64,000 nucleotides of DNA from Bifidobacterium asteroides (GTDB lineage Bacteria > Actinomycetota > Actinomycetes > Actinomycetales > Bifidobacteriaceae): NCBI RefSeq assembly GCF_009683175.1, contig NZ_WKKW01000001.1, positions 1-64,000 of the forward strand, in the 5' to 3' direction. Positions 42,213-52,517 of the stretch are shown one piece after another; positions within the stretch are counted from its first letter, which is position 1, and each line of letters starts with the position of its first letter. Made by a program: the position numbers and the translations under genes. A model generated the notes under the pieces. That model did no database searches, was not told the origin of the DNA, and was given only the letters and a program-made list of their open reading frames with translations.

Positions 42213-43133
42213 ATGGCAACCAGGACCAGCGAGGACGGCAGACCGCCTGAAGACCAGGAGGTCGATCCCGATCTCGAACGCCGACGCCAGCAGCGCCGCC
42301 AGGAGCTGACCTACCTGCGCCGGGACGCAGAGGTGGCCCACGAGGCCCATCTGCAGGCCAGGGCCGACGCGGTGCGCGCCAAGGCCAGGGCCAAGGCTGC
42401 ACGGATCATGGCCAAGGCCGAGATCAAGGCCTCACGGATCGAGGGCATCCCCGACATGGAGATCGAGCGCAAGGTCCGCCTGGATGTACACGGCCGTCCC
42501 AAGCCCCTCCTGCGCGGGTGGATCCACGCTGTGGCCGCCCCGCTGGCCCTGGCCGCCGGCATCGTGCTGATCTGCCTGGCTCACGGCACTGGCCTGAAAC
42601 TTGCCTGCGCGGTCTTCATGGTCGCCTCACTGGCCCTCTTCGGCAACTCGGCCCTCTACCACCTGGGCGACTGGACCCCGGGGACCACAGATGTGCTGCG
42701 CCGCCTGGACCATGTCAACATCTTCCTGCTCATCGCCGGCACCTACACGCCGATCTCCTTCGCGCTGGACCCCTTCTGGCGGCGGATCATCATCCTGGGC
42801 ATGTGGGGGGCCAGCCTGGTGGCCATGATCGTCCACGTCTTCTGGATCGATGCTCCCCGCTGGCTCTACACCCTGGTCTACGTGGTCTTCGGAGTCTCGG
42901 GCGTGGGCTTCCTGAAACTCTTCTGGGACTCCCCCATGGCCGGTCCGCCGGTGGTGTGGCTGATCGTGGCCGGTGGCCTGGCCTACATCCTTGGGGCGAT
43001 TGTCTACGGTCTGCGCCGGCCGGACCCCTGGCCCCGGGTATTCGGCTTCCATGAGATCTTCCACTGCGGCACGGTCATCGGCTACGCCTGCCATATCGTG
43101 GCCATCTACCTGGTGGTCTGCAATCTGCGCTGA
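42213..43133 (+). CDS. Hemolysin III / PAQR-family membrane protein
   Basis: A 306-residue protein. The first ~95 residues are highly charged (Arg/Lys/Glu/Ala-rich) and probably coiled-coil. Seven helices with PAQR landmarks follow: SALYHLGDW, LDHVNIFLLIAGTYTPISFAL and the C-terminal FHEIFHCGTVIGYACHIVA, whose His residues may bind zinc. Bacterial members affect membrane lipids; haemolytic activity is unproven. The long charged N-terminus is unusual. It stands alone, divergent from pdtaS. Confidence 0.85.
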   Translation: MATRTSEDGRPPEDQEVDPDLERRRQQRRQELTYLRRDAEVAHEAHLQARADAVRAKARAKAARIMAKAEIKASRIEGIPDMEIERKVRLDVHGRPKPLLRGWIHAVAAPLALAAGIVLICLAHGTGLKLACAVFMVASLALFGNSALYHLGDWTPGTTDVLRRLDHVNIFLLIAGTYTPISFALDPFWRRIIILGMWGASLVAMIVHVFWIDAPRWLYTLVYVVFGVSGVGFLKLFWDSPMAGPPVVWLIVAGGLAYILGAIVYGLRRPDPWPRVFGFHEIFHCGTVIGYACHIVAIYLVVCNLR

Positions 43134-43237
43134 ACAAATGGCCAGCCTGGCGGTCTTTTCATCAAGCTCCGCCCAACAAAGACCGTCGGTCTGCCGTACG
43201 AATCAAGCGGTCGCCCATAGAGCGGTCTCTTATAGAA

Positions 43238-43275
43238 GAAGCCGCCCTCCGTCGACCATGGCGGGGAGCGGCTTC
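43238..43275 (-). terminator. greA: greA terminator
   Basis: GAAGCCGC (43238-43245) pairs with GCGGCTTC (43268-43275), with inner CTCC/GGGG pairing. On the minus strand it is followed by TTCTATAAG. It lies 36 bp after the greA stop. Confidence 0.75.
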
Positions 43276-43311
43276 ATTCAGGCCGGGCTGGGATGGTGAG
43301 GGGTCGTCCCG

Positions 43312-43791
43312 CTACTTGAGGGGCTGGGCATCCTTGACGGTGACCGAGATGTCCTTGCCATTGGGAGCCTTGTAGGTCACGGTCTGGCCCTTCTTGGCGC
43401 CCATAAGGGCCGCGCCGATGGGCGACTCGGGGCTGATGACATCGTAGTCGGTGGCCACCGTCAGATCCCTGGAGCCCAGCACATAGACCATTTCGTTGCC
43501 GGCCATGGTCAGGGTCACCAGGGAGCCGTTGCCTACCGTGCCCGCCTTGGGGGCCTTGAGGATCTTGGCGTTGCGAAGCTTGACGATCAGCTCGTTGATC
43601 CGCCCCTCGTTCTTGCCCTGCTCCTCGCGGGCAGCCTGATAGCCGCCGTTCTCGCTCAGATCACCCTCGGCCCGAGCCGCCGCGATGCGTTCGGTGATCT
43701 CGTCGCGGTACTCGCCCTGACGGTGGTCAAGCTCCTCCTTCAGCTTGTCGTAAGCGGCCTGTGTCAGCAGAATCGTCTTTTCCTCAGCCAT
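43312..43791 (-). CDS. greA: Transcription elongation factor GreA
   Basis: A 159-residue factor that stimulates transcript cleavage by stalled RNA polymerase. The N-terminal coiled coil carries the acidic tip (ITERIAAARAEGDLSENGGY, containing the Asp-Leu-Ser-Glu-Asn motif), and the C-terminal FKBP-like domain ends in GKDISVTVKDAQPL. AGGAGG eight bases upstream fixes ATG 43791. It follows the FKBP gene and its terminator, so it has its own promoter. Confidence 0.97.
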   Translation of the reverse strand: MAEEKTILLTQAAYDKLKEELDHRQGEYRDEITERIAAARAEGDLSENGGYQAAREEQGKNEGRINELIVKLRNAKILKAPKAGTVGNGSLVTLTMAGNEMVYVLGSRDLTVATDYDVISPESPIGAALMGAKKGQTVTYKAPNGKDISVTVKDAQPLK

Positions 43792-43856
43792 GTGATTCCT
43801 CCTTGTTTGATGCACTTGTCTCGTGGCCCGACCTGAACTGCAAAGTCAAGGGTATG

Positions 43857-43884
43857 AAAAAGGCGCCGGCCCTCACCGGCGCCT
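43857..43884 (-). terminator. FKBP gene terminator
   Basis: A perfect 9-bp stem, AGGCGCCGG (43861-43869) with CCGGCGCCT (43876-43884), and a run of Us on the minus strand (A4 on plus at 43857-43860). It sits 12 bp after the FKBP stop. Confidence 0.9.
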
Positions 43885-43896
43885 GGAGACCTTTGT

Positions 43897-44304
43897 CTAC
43901 CGTGTCGATATGATGTCAATCACGAAAACCAGGGTATCGTCGCCGCCGATGCCCGCCTGGGGCATCCCCTGACGACCATATCCGTACTCCGGCGGAATGG
44001 AGACCACCAACCTGGACCCCACGTTGTGACCGGGCACCGTCTGGTCCCAGCCGCGAATGACCTGCCCCACGCCGATGCCGAAGCTGGCCGGCTGATGACG
44101 CTGGAAGCTGGAGTCGAAGACCTGATCCGAACCCCAAACGACGCCGTGATAGTTGACGGTGACGGTATCGCCCTTGCGGACGACAGGCCCGTCCCCCTCG
44201 ACCAGCTCCACGGCGCGCAGCCCGCTGGGTGCCGGACCATGGAAGGTTATGGTCGGCGTGGCGCCGAATTCGGCGTTCACCTCGGGCATGGATTGGTCAC
44301 TCAT
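43897..44304 (-). CDS. FKBP-type peptidyl-prolyl cis-trans isomerase
   Basis: A 135-residue cytosolic isomerase. FKBP landmarks are VTVNYHGVVWGSDQVFDSSF, FGIGVGQVIRGWDQTVPG and VVSIPPEYGYG. No signal peptide is present. AAGGAG seven bases upstream selects ATG 44304; the longer open frame runs back through tRNA-Leu and is not real. It is monocistronic with its own terminator. Confidence 0.95.
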   Translation of the reverse strand: MSDQSMPEVNAEFGATPTITFHGPAPSGLRAVELVEGDGPVVRKGDTVTVNYHGVVWGSDQVFDSSFQRHQPASFGIGVGQVIRGWDQTVPGHNVGSRLVVSIPPEYGYGRQGMPQAGIGGDDTLVFVIDIISTR

Positions 44305-44397
44305 GACAACTCCTTTGGTTTTCTTGCGTACCAGAGTATCGGTTCGTCGGCCGGGTGACAAGTTGCGACACTGCCGTCCAAGCCGATGAGGCCTTGG

Positions 44398-44480
44398 TGC
44401 CCCGGGTGGGAATCGAACCCACAAGCCGGTGAAGGCGGCGGATTTTAAGTCCGATGCGTATACCATTTCGCCACCGGGGC
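44398..44480 (-). tRNA. tRNA-Leu (anticodon TAA)
   Basis: An 83-nt class II tRNA: acceptor GCCCCGG/CCGGGGC, D arm GCG-AAATGGTATA-CGC, anticodon loop CTTAAAA (TAA), a long variable arm, and T arm GTGGG-TTCGATT-CCCAC. It lies 24 bp after ppx on the same strand. Confidence 0.97.
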
Positions 44481-44504
44481 CGGAACCCATAACGCCTTAG
44501 TATA

Positions 44505-45506
44505 TCATTCGCGCAGGAGGGTCCGACCGTAGTCCAGGACCAGGCCGTCCAGGAGGCCGTGCTCGCTGGCCACATAGGTTCCCGAAGCCAGCGCACTGGG
44601 ACTGGCCCGACCGAGACGCTCCAGCAAACGGCTCCAGATCAGGGCACCGCCGCCGATCACATCCACACGCCCGGGATGGATGGCCTTGAGCTCCCTACGT
44701 TCCTGCCGGCTCATGTTCAGCACCTGGTCGTCAACCCGGCGGGCCGCATCGACCGGAATGGACCGGCCATCGACAGCATGGCAATCGTAGACCTTGCATC
44801 CCAGGGCCAGTGCGCTCATGGTGGTGACCGTGCCGGAGACCCCGATCAGACTGCCTACACCGGCTACAGGGACCTGGTCGAAGGCCCGGTCGATCCAGCC
44901 GTCAACATCCTCAAGTGCCTGGTCGATCTGCTCCTGGGTGGGCGGATCGTCCAGCAGATGGCGCTCGGTCATCCGCACGGAGCCGATGTTCATGGAGTAG
45001 GAGGCCTTGACCTGGTCGACAGGCAGATCGCTCCCGTCCCCGCCCAGGACCAACTCGGTGGAGCCGCCACCCAGGTCGACCACCAGGTAGGGCGCAGGTG
45101 GCATATCGTCACTGCCGCGCTGCTCAAGCACGCTGACCGCGCCCAGAAAACTCAGGGAGGCCTCCTGGGAGCCACTGATGACCTCGGGCGTGACCCCCAG
45201 GATGGAGCGCACACCCTCTTCGAAACTTTCTCGGTTGTCGGCATCCCTGGTGGCCGAGGTGGCCACAAAGCGCAGGCCATCCACAGGGTGCTCCTGCAGC
45301 TGCCGGGCGAAGAGCCGACAGGCCTCAAAGGCACGCTCAAGGGCCTGGTCGGAAAAGCGGTGGTTGCGGTCCACGCCCTCCCCCAGCCTGATGACCCGCA
45401 TCAGCCTGGGCGCCACCGGATGGAGCCCCTGTCGGTCCACCCGGGCTATCAGCAGACGTATGGAGTTGGTGCCGCAATCCACGCCCGCCACCGTCACCTG
45501 ATCCAT
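44505..45506 (-). CDS. ppx: Exopolyphosphatase/guanosine pentaphosphatase (Ppx/GppA)
   Basis: Hydrolyses polyphosphate termini and/or pppGpp. The 333-residue protein is an ASKHA-fold phosphatase with VAGVDCGTNSIRLLI, VDLGGGSTELVLGG and GVSGTVTTMSALALG. ATG 45506 is preceded by AAGGGGG; ATG 45521 with AGGAG is nearly as good. It is the last of the ftsB/divIC-DUF501-ppx run, an arrangement common in actinobacteria (Rv1024-Rv1026). Confidence 0.95.
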   Translation of the reverse strand: MDQVTVAGVDCGTNSIRLLIARVDRQGLHPVAPRLMRVIRLGEGVDRNHRFSDQALERAFEACRLFARQLQEHPVDGLRFVATSATRDADNRESFEEGVRSILGVTPEVISGSQEASLSFLGAVSVLEQRGSDDMPPAPYLVVDLGGGSTELVLGGDGSDLPVDQVKASYSMNIGSVRMTERHLLDDPPTQEQIDQALEDVDGWIDRAFDQVPVAGVGSLIGVSGTVTTMSALALGCKVYDCHAVDGRSIPVDAARRVDDQVLNMSRQERRELKAIHPGRVDVIGGGALIWSRLLERLGRASPSALASGTYVASEHGLLDGLVLDYGRTLLRE

Positions 45507-45517
45507 GGAAACCCCCT

Positions 45518-46210
45518 TCATTGCCTCTCCTGCCGGTTCTCTTGTTGGGATGTCCCGGTCCAGGGCTGGGCACACCTGCAGACCTGCGGATCGAACACCC
45601 GACGCACCAGGTCCAGGACACGGTCGCCCAGTGGATTGATCCCAGAGCCCATGACCAGGGACTGTGCGGTCAGAGCATGTAGACACTTGACCCGCTTGGG
45701 CATGCCACCGGCCGAGATTCCGGCGATGTGCCCCTCGTCGTCGCCCAACCGCCGGGCCAGGGCAGAACGGAAGGCCAGATAGAGCCCATGGGCCCTACGG
45801 TAGGCGCTGGCCAGGTCCGCATCCGAACCCAGCTCGGTATTCCAGGCGGCCATGACGCCGTCGGCCTCCAGCCGGGAGACGGCCTTGACGGCCTCAGGGC
45901 TGGTCAGATAGCAGGTGGTCGGAAAGGGCGTGCCATCCTCCAACTGGGGCCGGGTGACCACAGCCAGCGGATTGCCGCAGACGCAGCGGGCGCCCACGGC
46001 CACCATGCCCCTCGGATAGCGGCCCAGCTGCCGGTTCACGACGGCTACCTGCTCCGGTGTGGCCGGAGTCGCCAGAAGCTCCTGGACTCTATCTCTGACC
46101 GCTGCCAATTCCCGGTCGCCGACCAGGCTGGAGACTTCAGGCTCGACCCGGGCCTTGTCCCCGCCTTGGGATTCCACTGCTGCCTGGGGCCTTTCCTGGG
46201 CCTTGATCAC
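45518..46210 (-). CDS. DUF501-family protein
   Basis: A 230-residue cytosolic protein of a conserved actinobacterial family without established activity. Typical segments are GARCVCGNPLAVVTRPQL, PFPTTCYLTSPE and GISAGGMPKRVKCLHAL. The two CVCG/TCYL cysteine regions could bind a metal. An N-terminal ~35 residues of low complexity precede the domain. It sits between ftsB/divIC and ppx, as in relatives, and probably shares their transcript. Confidence 0.9.
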   Translation of the reverse strand: MIKAQERPQAAVESQGGDKARVEPEVSSLVGDRELAAVRDRVQELLATPATPEQVAVVNRQLGRYPRGMVAVGARCVCGNPLAVVTRPQLEDGTPFPTTCYLTSPEAVKAVSRLEADGVMAAWNTELGSDADLASAYRRAHGLYLAFRSALARRLGDDEGHIAGISAGGMPKRVKCLHALTAQSLVMGSGINPLGDRVLDLVRRVFDPQVCRCAQPWTGTSQQENRQERQ

Positions 46211-46266
46211 GCTGTCCTCATCTTTCCTGATTCTTTGCTGCCGCTAAGTTCATCAACCGTCGGGGT

Positions 46267-46851
46267 TCACTGTCCTCCCCCGCCCTTGGATGGAGAGGGG
46301 CCGTCGGAGCCACCTGGACTGTTGGAACCAGCTGGGCTAGCCGATCCGCTCGGACCGGCTCCGTCGCCAGGATGCTGATCCGTGCCCCCCTTGTTCCTAT
46401 TGGCCGACGGATCCCGGTCGGCCTTGGCGAAGGAATAGGCCATCTCCTGATACCAGGGCAGGGAGTTCTTCCTGGGCGCCCGAACCCCCTTGCTGTCGGC
46501 CTGGTCCTTGTCCTTGCCGCCCGTAACCGCCTCCGGATGCAGGACCCTGATGGCCTCCTCGTCGGGGAAGACGAATCCCAGCCGATCCCGGGCCTGGGCG
46601 GTCACATAGGCCTTGTCGTCCCAGCGCCGAATCTGGTTCTCCAGGTCACGCTTGTGCTCGACAAGCTGGGCCTGCTGGTTGCGCAGGCCGTTGAGCTCGG
46701 AAAGATTGATGGCGTAGGCGTGGAAGGTGGAGACCAGCTGGATCAGACCCAGGGCCACGATGATGACCGCCACAAAGAAGGTGATGGGTCCCGACGACCG
46801 CCTGCTTGTCCGCCGGTTGGTGCCGTCACGTTTGTTCTTGGCCATACCCAT
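46267..46851 (-). CDS. FtsB/DivIC-family septum formation initiator
   Basis: A 194-residue single-pass membrane protein: basic N-terminus (NKRDGTNRRTSRRSS), one transmembrane helix (GPITFFVAVIIVALGLIQLVS, about 21-41), then a periplasm-side coiled coil (LNGLRNQQAQLVEHKRDLENQI). This is the divisome FtsB/DivIC layout. The C-terminal ~80 residues are disordered and Gly/Ser/Pro-rich. The start (46851 or 46845) lies directly at the U tract of the eno terminator and has no Shine-Dalgarno. Confidence 0.88.
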   Translation of the reverse strand: MGMAKNKRDGTNRRTSRRSSGPITFFVAVIIVALGLIQLVSTFHAYAINLSELNGLRNQQAQLVEHKRDLENQIRRWDDKAYVTAQARDRLGFVFPDEEAIRVLHPEAVTGGKDKDQADSKGVRAPRKNSLPWYQEMAYSFAKADRDPSANRNKGGTDQHPGDGAGPSGSASPAGSNSPGGSDGPSPSKGGGGQ

Positions 46852-46889
46852 AAAAATACCCGCGGCAGCCGACGCGGACCGCCACGGGT
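46852..46889 (-). terminator. eno: eno terminator abutting the ftsB/divIC start
   Basis: An 11-bp stem with one G-U: ACCCGTGGCGG pairs with CTGCCGCGGGT on the minus strand, followed by ATTTTT. The U tract runs straight into the start codon of the next gene. Confidence 0.85.
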
Positions 46890-46946
46890 GAAAGACTTCA
46901 CGGTCGGGTCAAAACCTGCAAGGGGTCCGGCCCGACCGGCAAGACC

Positions 46947-48275
<1,329 letters not shown>

Positions 48276-48285
48276 TTACAGGATA

Positions 48286-51200
48286 CTAGTTTTGTTGGAC
48301 GGGCGAGGGACCCGCTGGCGTGCCATCGTCGGAGGACTTGGGCAGCCCCCAGGCCAGGTCGTCCAGCAGGGTGTCCACCCAGGCAGTCATGGCCGCCGAA
48401 TCCATGGGGCCTGAACCCAGGGAGCCCGCGAAGGGAGCCGGAATAAGCAGGGTCTGCGTCACCGGGCGGTACTGGCTGCCCTTGTAGATGCGGGCGATTC
48501 GAGCCTGGAGGGAGTCGGGCATGGTTACGGGCCTGATCCGCACCCTGGAGCCCTGGGAGGCAATCTCCGCAATGCCCAGTGAGCGAGCCTTGGCCCGCAG
48601 CCTGGCCACCGCGAAGAGGGTGTCGAACTGGGCCGGCGGACGTCCGTAGCGGTCGGTCAGCTCCTCGTGCAGGTCACGCAGATCCTGCTCGTTGCGGGCC
48701 GAGGCCAGCTTGCGGTAGGCCTCCAGACGCAGCTTGTCCGAGTCGATGTAGTCCACTGGAATGGAGGCCTCCAGGGGCAGGTCGATGCTGACGGTGACCG
48801 GCTCGGTCCGCCCGGGATCCTTGTACTCCTCCACCGCCTCGGAGACCATGCGCACGTAGAGGTCGAAGCCGACCCCCTCGATGTGGCCGGACTGCTCGTC
48901 GCCCAGCAGGTTGCCGGTGCCGCGCAGCTCCAGGTCCTTCATGGCCACGTCGTAGCCGGACCCCAGGGCCGTGTTCTGGGCGATGGTGGCCAACCTGTCG
49001 TGGGCGGTCTGGGTCATGGGCTTGCTGGGGTCGTAGAGGAAGTAGGCGTAGGCGCGCTCCCGGCCACGTCCCACCCGGCCGCGCAGCTGGTGGAGCTGGG
49101 AGAGCCCGAAGCGGTCGGCCCGGTCCACGATCAGCGTGTTGGCGTTGGGGATATCCAGTCCGGTCTCGACGATGGTCGTGCAGACCAGCACATCGATGTC
49201 CCGGTGCCAGAAGTCGCGGATGACCCCGTCCAGCTGCTTCTCCCCCATCTTGCCGTGGGCCACGCCCACCTTGGCCTCGGGGACCAGGGTCTGCACCTTG
49301 GCCGAGACCTTGCCGATGTCCTCCACCCGGTTGTGGATGTAGAAGATCTGCCCCCCGCGCAGGAGCTCGCGGCGAATGGCCGCAGTCACCTGGGCGTCCT
49401 CGTAGGCGCCCACATAGGTCAGCACAGGCAGGCGGTCCTCGGGGGGCGTGGCCAGGGTGGACATCTCCCGGATGCCGGTCACCGCCATCTCCAGGGTGCG
49501 TGGAATGGGCGTGGCCGACAGGGACAGGACGTCCACGTTGGTCCGCATGGCCTTGAGGGTCTCCTTGGCCTCCACGCCGAAGCGCTGCTCCTCGTCCACG
49601 ATCATCAGGCCCAGATCCTTGAAGCGGATGCGCGGGTTGAGCAGCTTATGGGTGCCGATGACCACATCCACGGCCCCGCTGGCCAGGCCCTCCATGGTGG
49701 CCTGGTTCTCCTTGGCGGTCTGGAAGCGGCTCATGGCGGCCACATCCACCGGGAAGCCCTCGAAGCGCTCGGTGAAGGTCTGGTAGTGCTGCTGGACCAG
49801 CAGGGTCGTGGGTACCAGGACCACCACCTGCTTGCCGTCCTGAACGGCCTTGAAGGCGGCACGGATGGCTATTTCGGTCTTACCGAAGCCCACGTCCCCG
49901 CAGATCAAACGGTCCATGGGCACCGGCTTCTCCATATCAGCCTTGACTTCGTCGATGGCGGTCAGCTGGTCGGGGGTCTCCTGGTAGGGGAAGGCGTCCT
50001 CCAGCTCCTTCTGCCAGGGGGTGTCCGGGCTGAAGGCGAAGCCCTTGGTGCGCTGCCGGGCCGAGTAGAGCTTGACCAGGCCCTGGGCGATCTTGTGGAC
50101 GTGCTTGCGGGCCTTGGCCTTGGTGGCCGACCAGTCGGATCCGCCCAGCTTGTTGAGCCTGGGGATCTCGGCGCCGATGTATCGGCTGACCTGGTCCAGT
50201 TGGTCGGCCGGTACGAAGAGCTTGTCCGGTGGGGCGTTGCGCTTGGAAGGGGCGTACTCCAGGACCAAATACTCCCGGCTGCCCTTGCTGGGGCCCACGC
50301 CCACGCTGCGCTGACGCATGCCCAGGAAGCGGCCGATGCCGTGCTGGTCGTGGACCACGTAGTCGCCGGGCTTGAGCTCGTCCAGGTCGATGGCCTTGCG
50401 CCGACGGTTGGAGGTCTTGCTTCCGGCGGCCACGCTGGTACGGCCGGTCAGGTCACGTTCGGTCAGCAGGGCCAGATGGGCGGACTGGTCCACGAAGCCG
50501 TCCACGGCCAGGGAGCGGTGGTACTCCACCCCGACAACGCCAGTGGTCTGTACGGCCCGGCGCAGACGGCTCAGCGTCCCCTGGGCCGGAGCGGTCACCA
50601 CAACCCGGTCGCCGCGCTCCAGCAGGGAGGCGATGCCCGAAGCGGCCCGATCCTCGTCGCCGCGGTACTGGTCCGGAGCCAGGGCATCCAGACGCTCGGC
50701 CCCCTCCCGGTCCGGGTCCACCGACAGGTCGGTCAGCTTCCAGACCTCCCCCTTGCGGTACTCCAGGGATGAGATGACCTCGTCGTAGTCCAGGAAGCTG
50801 GCCCTGTCGAAGCTGATGGGCGCGCCCGAGCCCTGTCCTGAGGCGGCCACATGCCAGCTGGCGGCCAGGAACTCGTTGGCGGTCTTGACCAGGTCCTGGG
50901 CGGACCGGGCCAGAAGCTGCGGTTCCGACAGCAGAATCAGAGCGCCCTCGGGCAGCATGGACCCCACCGGCACCAGGTCGTCGACCAGGGCAGGCAGAAG
51001 GGATTCCATGCCCTCCACCGGAATGGCCTGGGCGATGGACTCCAGCATGTCGTCGGCGTTGGGGATGCTCCCGATCAGGGAGCGGGCGCGGGCCCGGACC
51101 TGGTCGGTCAGCTGCAGCTCGCGGCAGGGCGGCGCCCAGATCCGATCCAGGTCGGGGCCGTAGGTGCGCTGGTCGGAGGCGTGGAAGCTGCGGATGGTGT

Positions 51201-51888
51201 CCACCTCGTCGCCGAAGAACTCGATGCGCACCGGGTGGGCCATGGTGGGGACGAAGACATCCAGGATACCGCCTCTGACGGCGAACTGGCCGCGCTCCAT
51301 GACCAGGTCCACCCGGGTGTAGGCATTGCGGACCAGGGCTTGGACTGCCTGATCCAGGGGCAGCTCCTGGCCGCGCAGGAAGACCAGGGGCTCCACATCC
51401 TGCAGGCCTTTGACAACCGGCTGCAGCAGGGAGCGCACAGGCATGACCAGGATGCGGATGGGTCCGAAGTCAGGGTCGTCCTGGACCGGATGGGCCAGGC
51501 GCCTGAAGACGGCCATCCGGGAGGCCACGGTGTCTGCCCGGGGCGAGAGCCGCTCGTGTGGCAGGGTCTCCCAGGAGCGCAGCAGAGCCACATCATCCGG
51601 GTCGCCCTCATACCAGGAGCGGATGGCACCGGTCGTCTCCTGGGCGTCACGCTCGGAGGGGACGACCAGAACCACCGGGGCACGTCCGGCTGCTGCGGCC
51701 GCCAGGGCTGGCCTGATGCCCTGGGGAGCCTGGACCATGAGGGAGGTGTCGGTGTCGGCAGCAGGCTGGGAGTCTCCTTGGACCAATCCGGTAAAGGCAG
51801 CATCCGCCTTCAAGTCGTCCAGGAGGGGACGCAGGGACCCGTTCAGCGATTCCTGGGGCTCCGCCTTCTGGGTATGCTCATCGACCAT
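48286..51888 (-). CDS. mfd: Transcription-repair coupling factor
   Basis: A 1200-residue translocase that removes RNA polymerase stalled at lesions and recruits UvrA. It has an N-terminal UvrB-like region, an RNA polymerase-interacting CarD-like/RID domain (LKPGDYVVHDQHGIGRFLG, about 510-580), Walker A GDVGFGKTEIAI, IVDEEQRFGV and the C-terminal helicase motif QLRGRVGRGRERAYAY. It overlaps the end of pth by 11 bp and is the last gene of a minus-strand run. With uvrB and umuDC it makes the window rich in DNA repair. Confidence 0.98.
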   Translation of the reverse strand: MVDEHTQKAEPQESLNGSLRPLLDDLKADAAFTGLVQGDSQPAADTDTSLMVQAPQGIRPALAAAAAGRAPVVLVVPSERDAQETTGAIRSWYEGDPDDVALLRSWETLPHERLSPRADTVASRMAVFRRLAHPVQDDPDFGPIRILVMPVRSLLQPVVKGLQDVEPLVFLRGQELPLDQAVQALVRNAYTRVDLVMERGQFAVRGGILDVFVPTMAHPVRIEFFGDEVDTIRSFHASDQRTYGPDLDRIWAPPCRELQLTDQVRARARSLIGSIPNADDMLESIAQAIPVEGMESLLPALVDDLVPVGSMLPEGALILLSEPQLLARSAQDLVKTANEFLAASWHVAASGQGSGAPISFDRASFLDYDEVISSLEYRKGEVWKLTDLSVDPDREGAERLDALAPDQYRGDEDRAASGIASLLERGDRVVVTAPAQGTLSRLRRAVQTTGVVGVEYHRSLAVDGFVDQSAHLALLTERDLTGRTSVAAGSKTSNRRRKAIDLDELKPGDYVVHDQHGIGRFLGMRQRSVGVGPSKGSREYLVLEYAPSKRNAPPDKLFVPADQLDQVSRYIGAEIPRLNKLGGSDWSATKAKARKHVHKIAQGLVKLYSARQRTKGFAFSPDTPWQKELEDAFPYQETPDQLTAIDEVKADMEKPVPMDRLICGDVGFGKTEIAIRAAFKAVQDGKQVVVLVPTTLLVQQHYQTFTERFEGFPVDVAAMSRFQTAKENQATMEGLASGAVDVVIGTHKLLNPRIRFKDLGLMIVDEEQRFGVEAKETLKAMRTNVDVLSLSATPIPRTLEMAVTGIREMSTLATPPEDRLPVLTYVGAYEDAQVTAAIRRELLRGGQIFYIHNRVEDIGKVSAKVQTLVPEAKVGVAHGKMGEKQLDGVIRDFWHRDIDVLVCTTIVETGLDIPNANTLIVDRADRFGLSQLHQLRGRVGRGRERAYAYFLYDPSKPMTQTAHDRLATIAQNTALGSGYDVAMKDLELRGTGNLLGDEQSGHIEGVGFDLYVRMVSEAVEEYKDPGRTEPVTVSIDLPLEASIPVDYIDSDKLRLEAYRKLASARNEQDLRDLHEELTDRYGRPPAQFDTLFAVARLRAKARSLGIAEIASQGSRVRIRPVTMPDSLQARIARIYKGSQYRPVTQTLLIPAPFAGSLGSGPMDSAAMTAWVDTLLDDLAWGLPKSSDDGTPAGPSPVQQN

Positions 51889-52477
51889 TGAACTGCTCCT
51901 GAGCCTGGCTGAGGCCCTTGGTGATCACGGTTTCTGCGGCATCCGCACCGTCGGCCAGGAACTCAGGCAGGCGTTTGCGCTGATCGCCGACAAAGGTGCC
52001 CAGGACCCAGTCCACAGTGCGGCGGTGGGCATCCGTTCCCCTCCGGGCATGCCCCACGCCCATGCGGACCCGGGCGTAGGCGTTGCTGCCCAGGGAGCGG
52101 TCGATGGAACGGATGCCGTTGTGCCCGCCCGAGGACCCGCCGGCCTTGACCTTGATCCGGCCGAACTCCAGGTCCATGTCGTCATGGATGACCACGACCC
52201 GGCCAACGGGTATGTGGTAGTAGGAGCAAATGGAGGCCAGGGCGTCGCCGGAGTCGTTCATGAAGGTCAGCGGCTTGGCCAGGAAGAAGGGTATGCGCCG
52301 TCCGTCAAGGTCCAGGGTGCCACGGCCCAGTTGGGCCAGACCCTTGTGGTCGCGCAGGTTGACCGACCATCGTTCGGCCAGCAGATCGGCGCACATGAAG
52401 CCCATGTTGTGCCTGGTGCCCTCATACTCGTCACCCGGGTTGCCCAGTCCGGCTATCAGCCAGAAATCGGATGCCAT
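51878..52477 (-). CDS. pth: Peptidyl-tRNA hydrolase
   Basis: Recycles peptidyl-tRNAs released from stalled ribosomes. The 199-residue protein starts MASDFWLIAGLGNPGDEYEGTRHNMGF (with catalytic His in RHNMGF), then FLAKPLTFMNDSGDAL and VVIHDDMDLEFG (catalytic Asp), with GGSSGGHNGIRSI downstream. AGGAGG upstream fixes ATG 52477; a longer frame to 52669 intrudes on the GNAT gene. Neighbour mfd is a conserved association. Confidence 0.97.
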   Translation of the reverse strand: MASDFWLIAGLGNPGDEYEGTRHNMGFMCADLLAERWSVNLRDHKGLAQLGRGTLDLDGRRIPFFLAKPLTFMNDSGDALASICSYYHIPVGRVVVIHDDMDLEFGRIKVKAGGSSGGHNGIRSIDRSLGSNAYARVRMGVGHARRGTDAHRRTVDWVLGTFVGDQRKRLPEFLADGADAAETVITKGLSQAQEQFNGR

Positions 52478-52517
52478 GTAGGTGATACCTCCTGCTCTCG
52501 AACGGGACGGTGAGATT

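Noticed and set aside
43180-43192. AGACCG-T-CGGTCT palindrome between the hemolysin III and greA genes
   Set aside because: Lies in a convergent gap, has no promoter nearby and no U tract; could be part of transcript ends but evidence is too thin to call.
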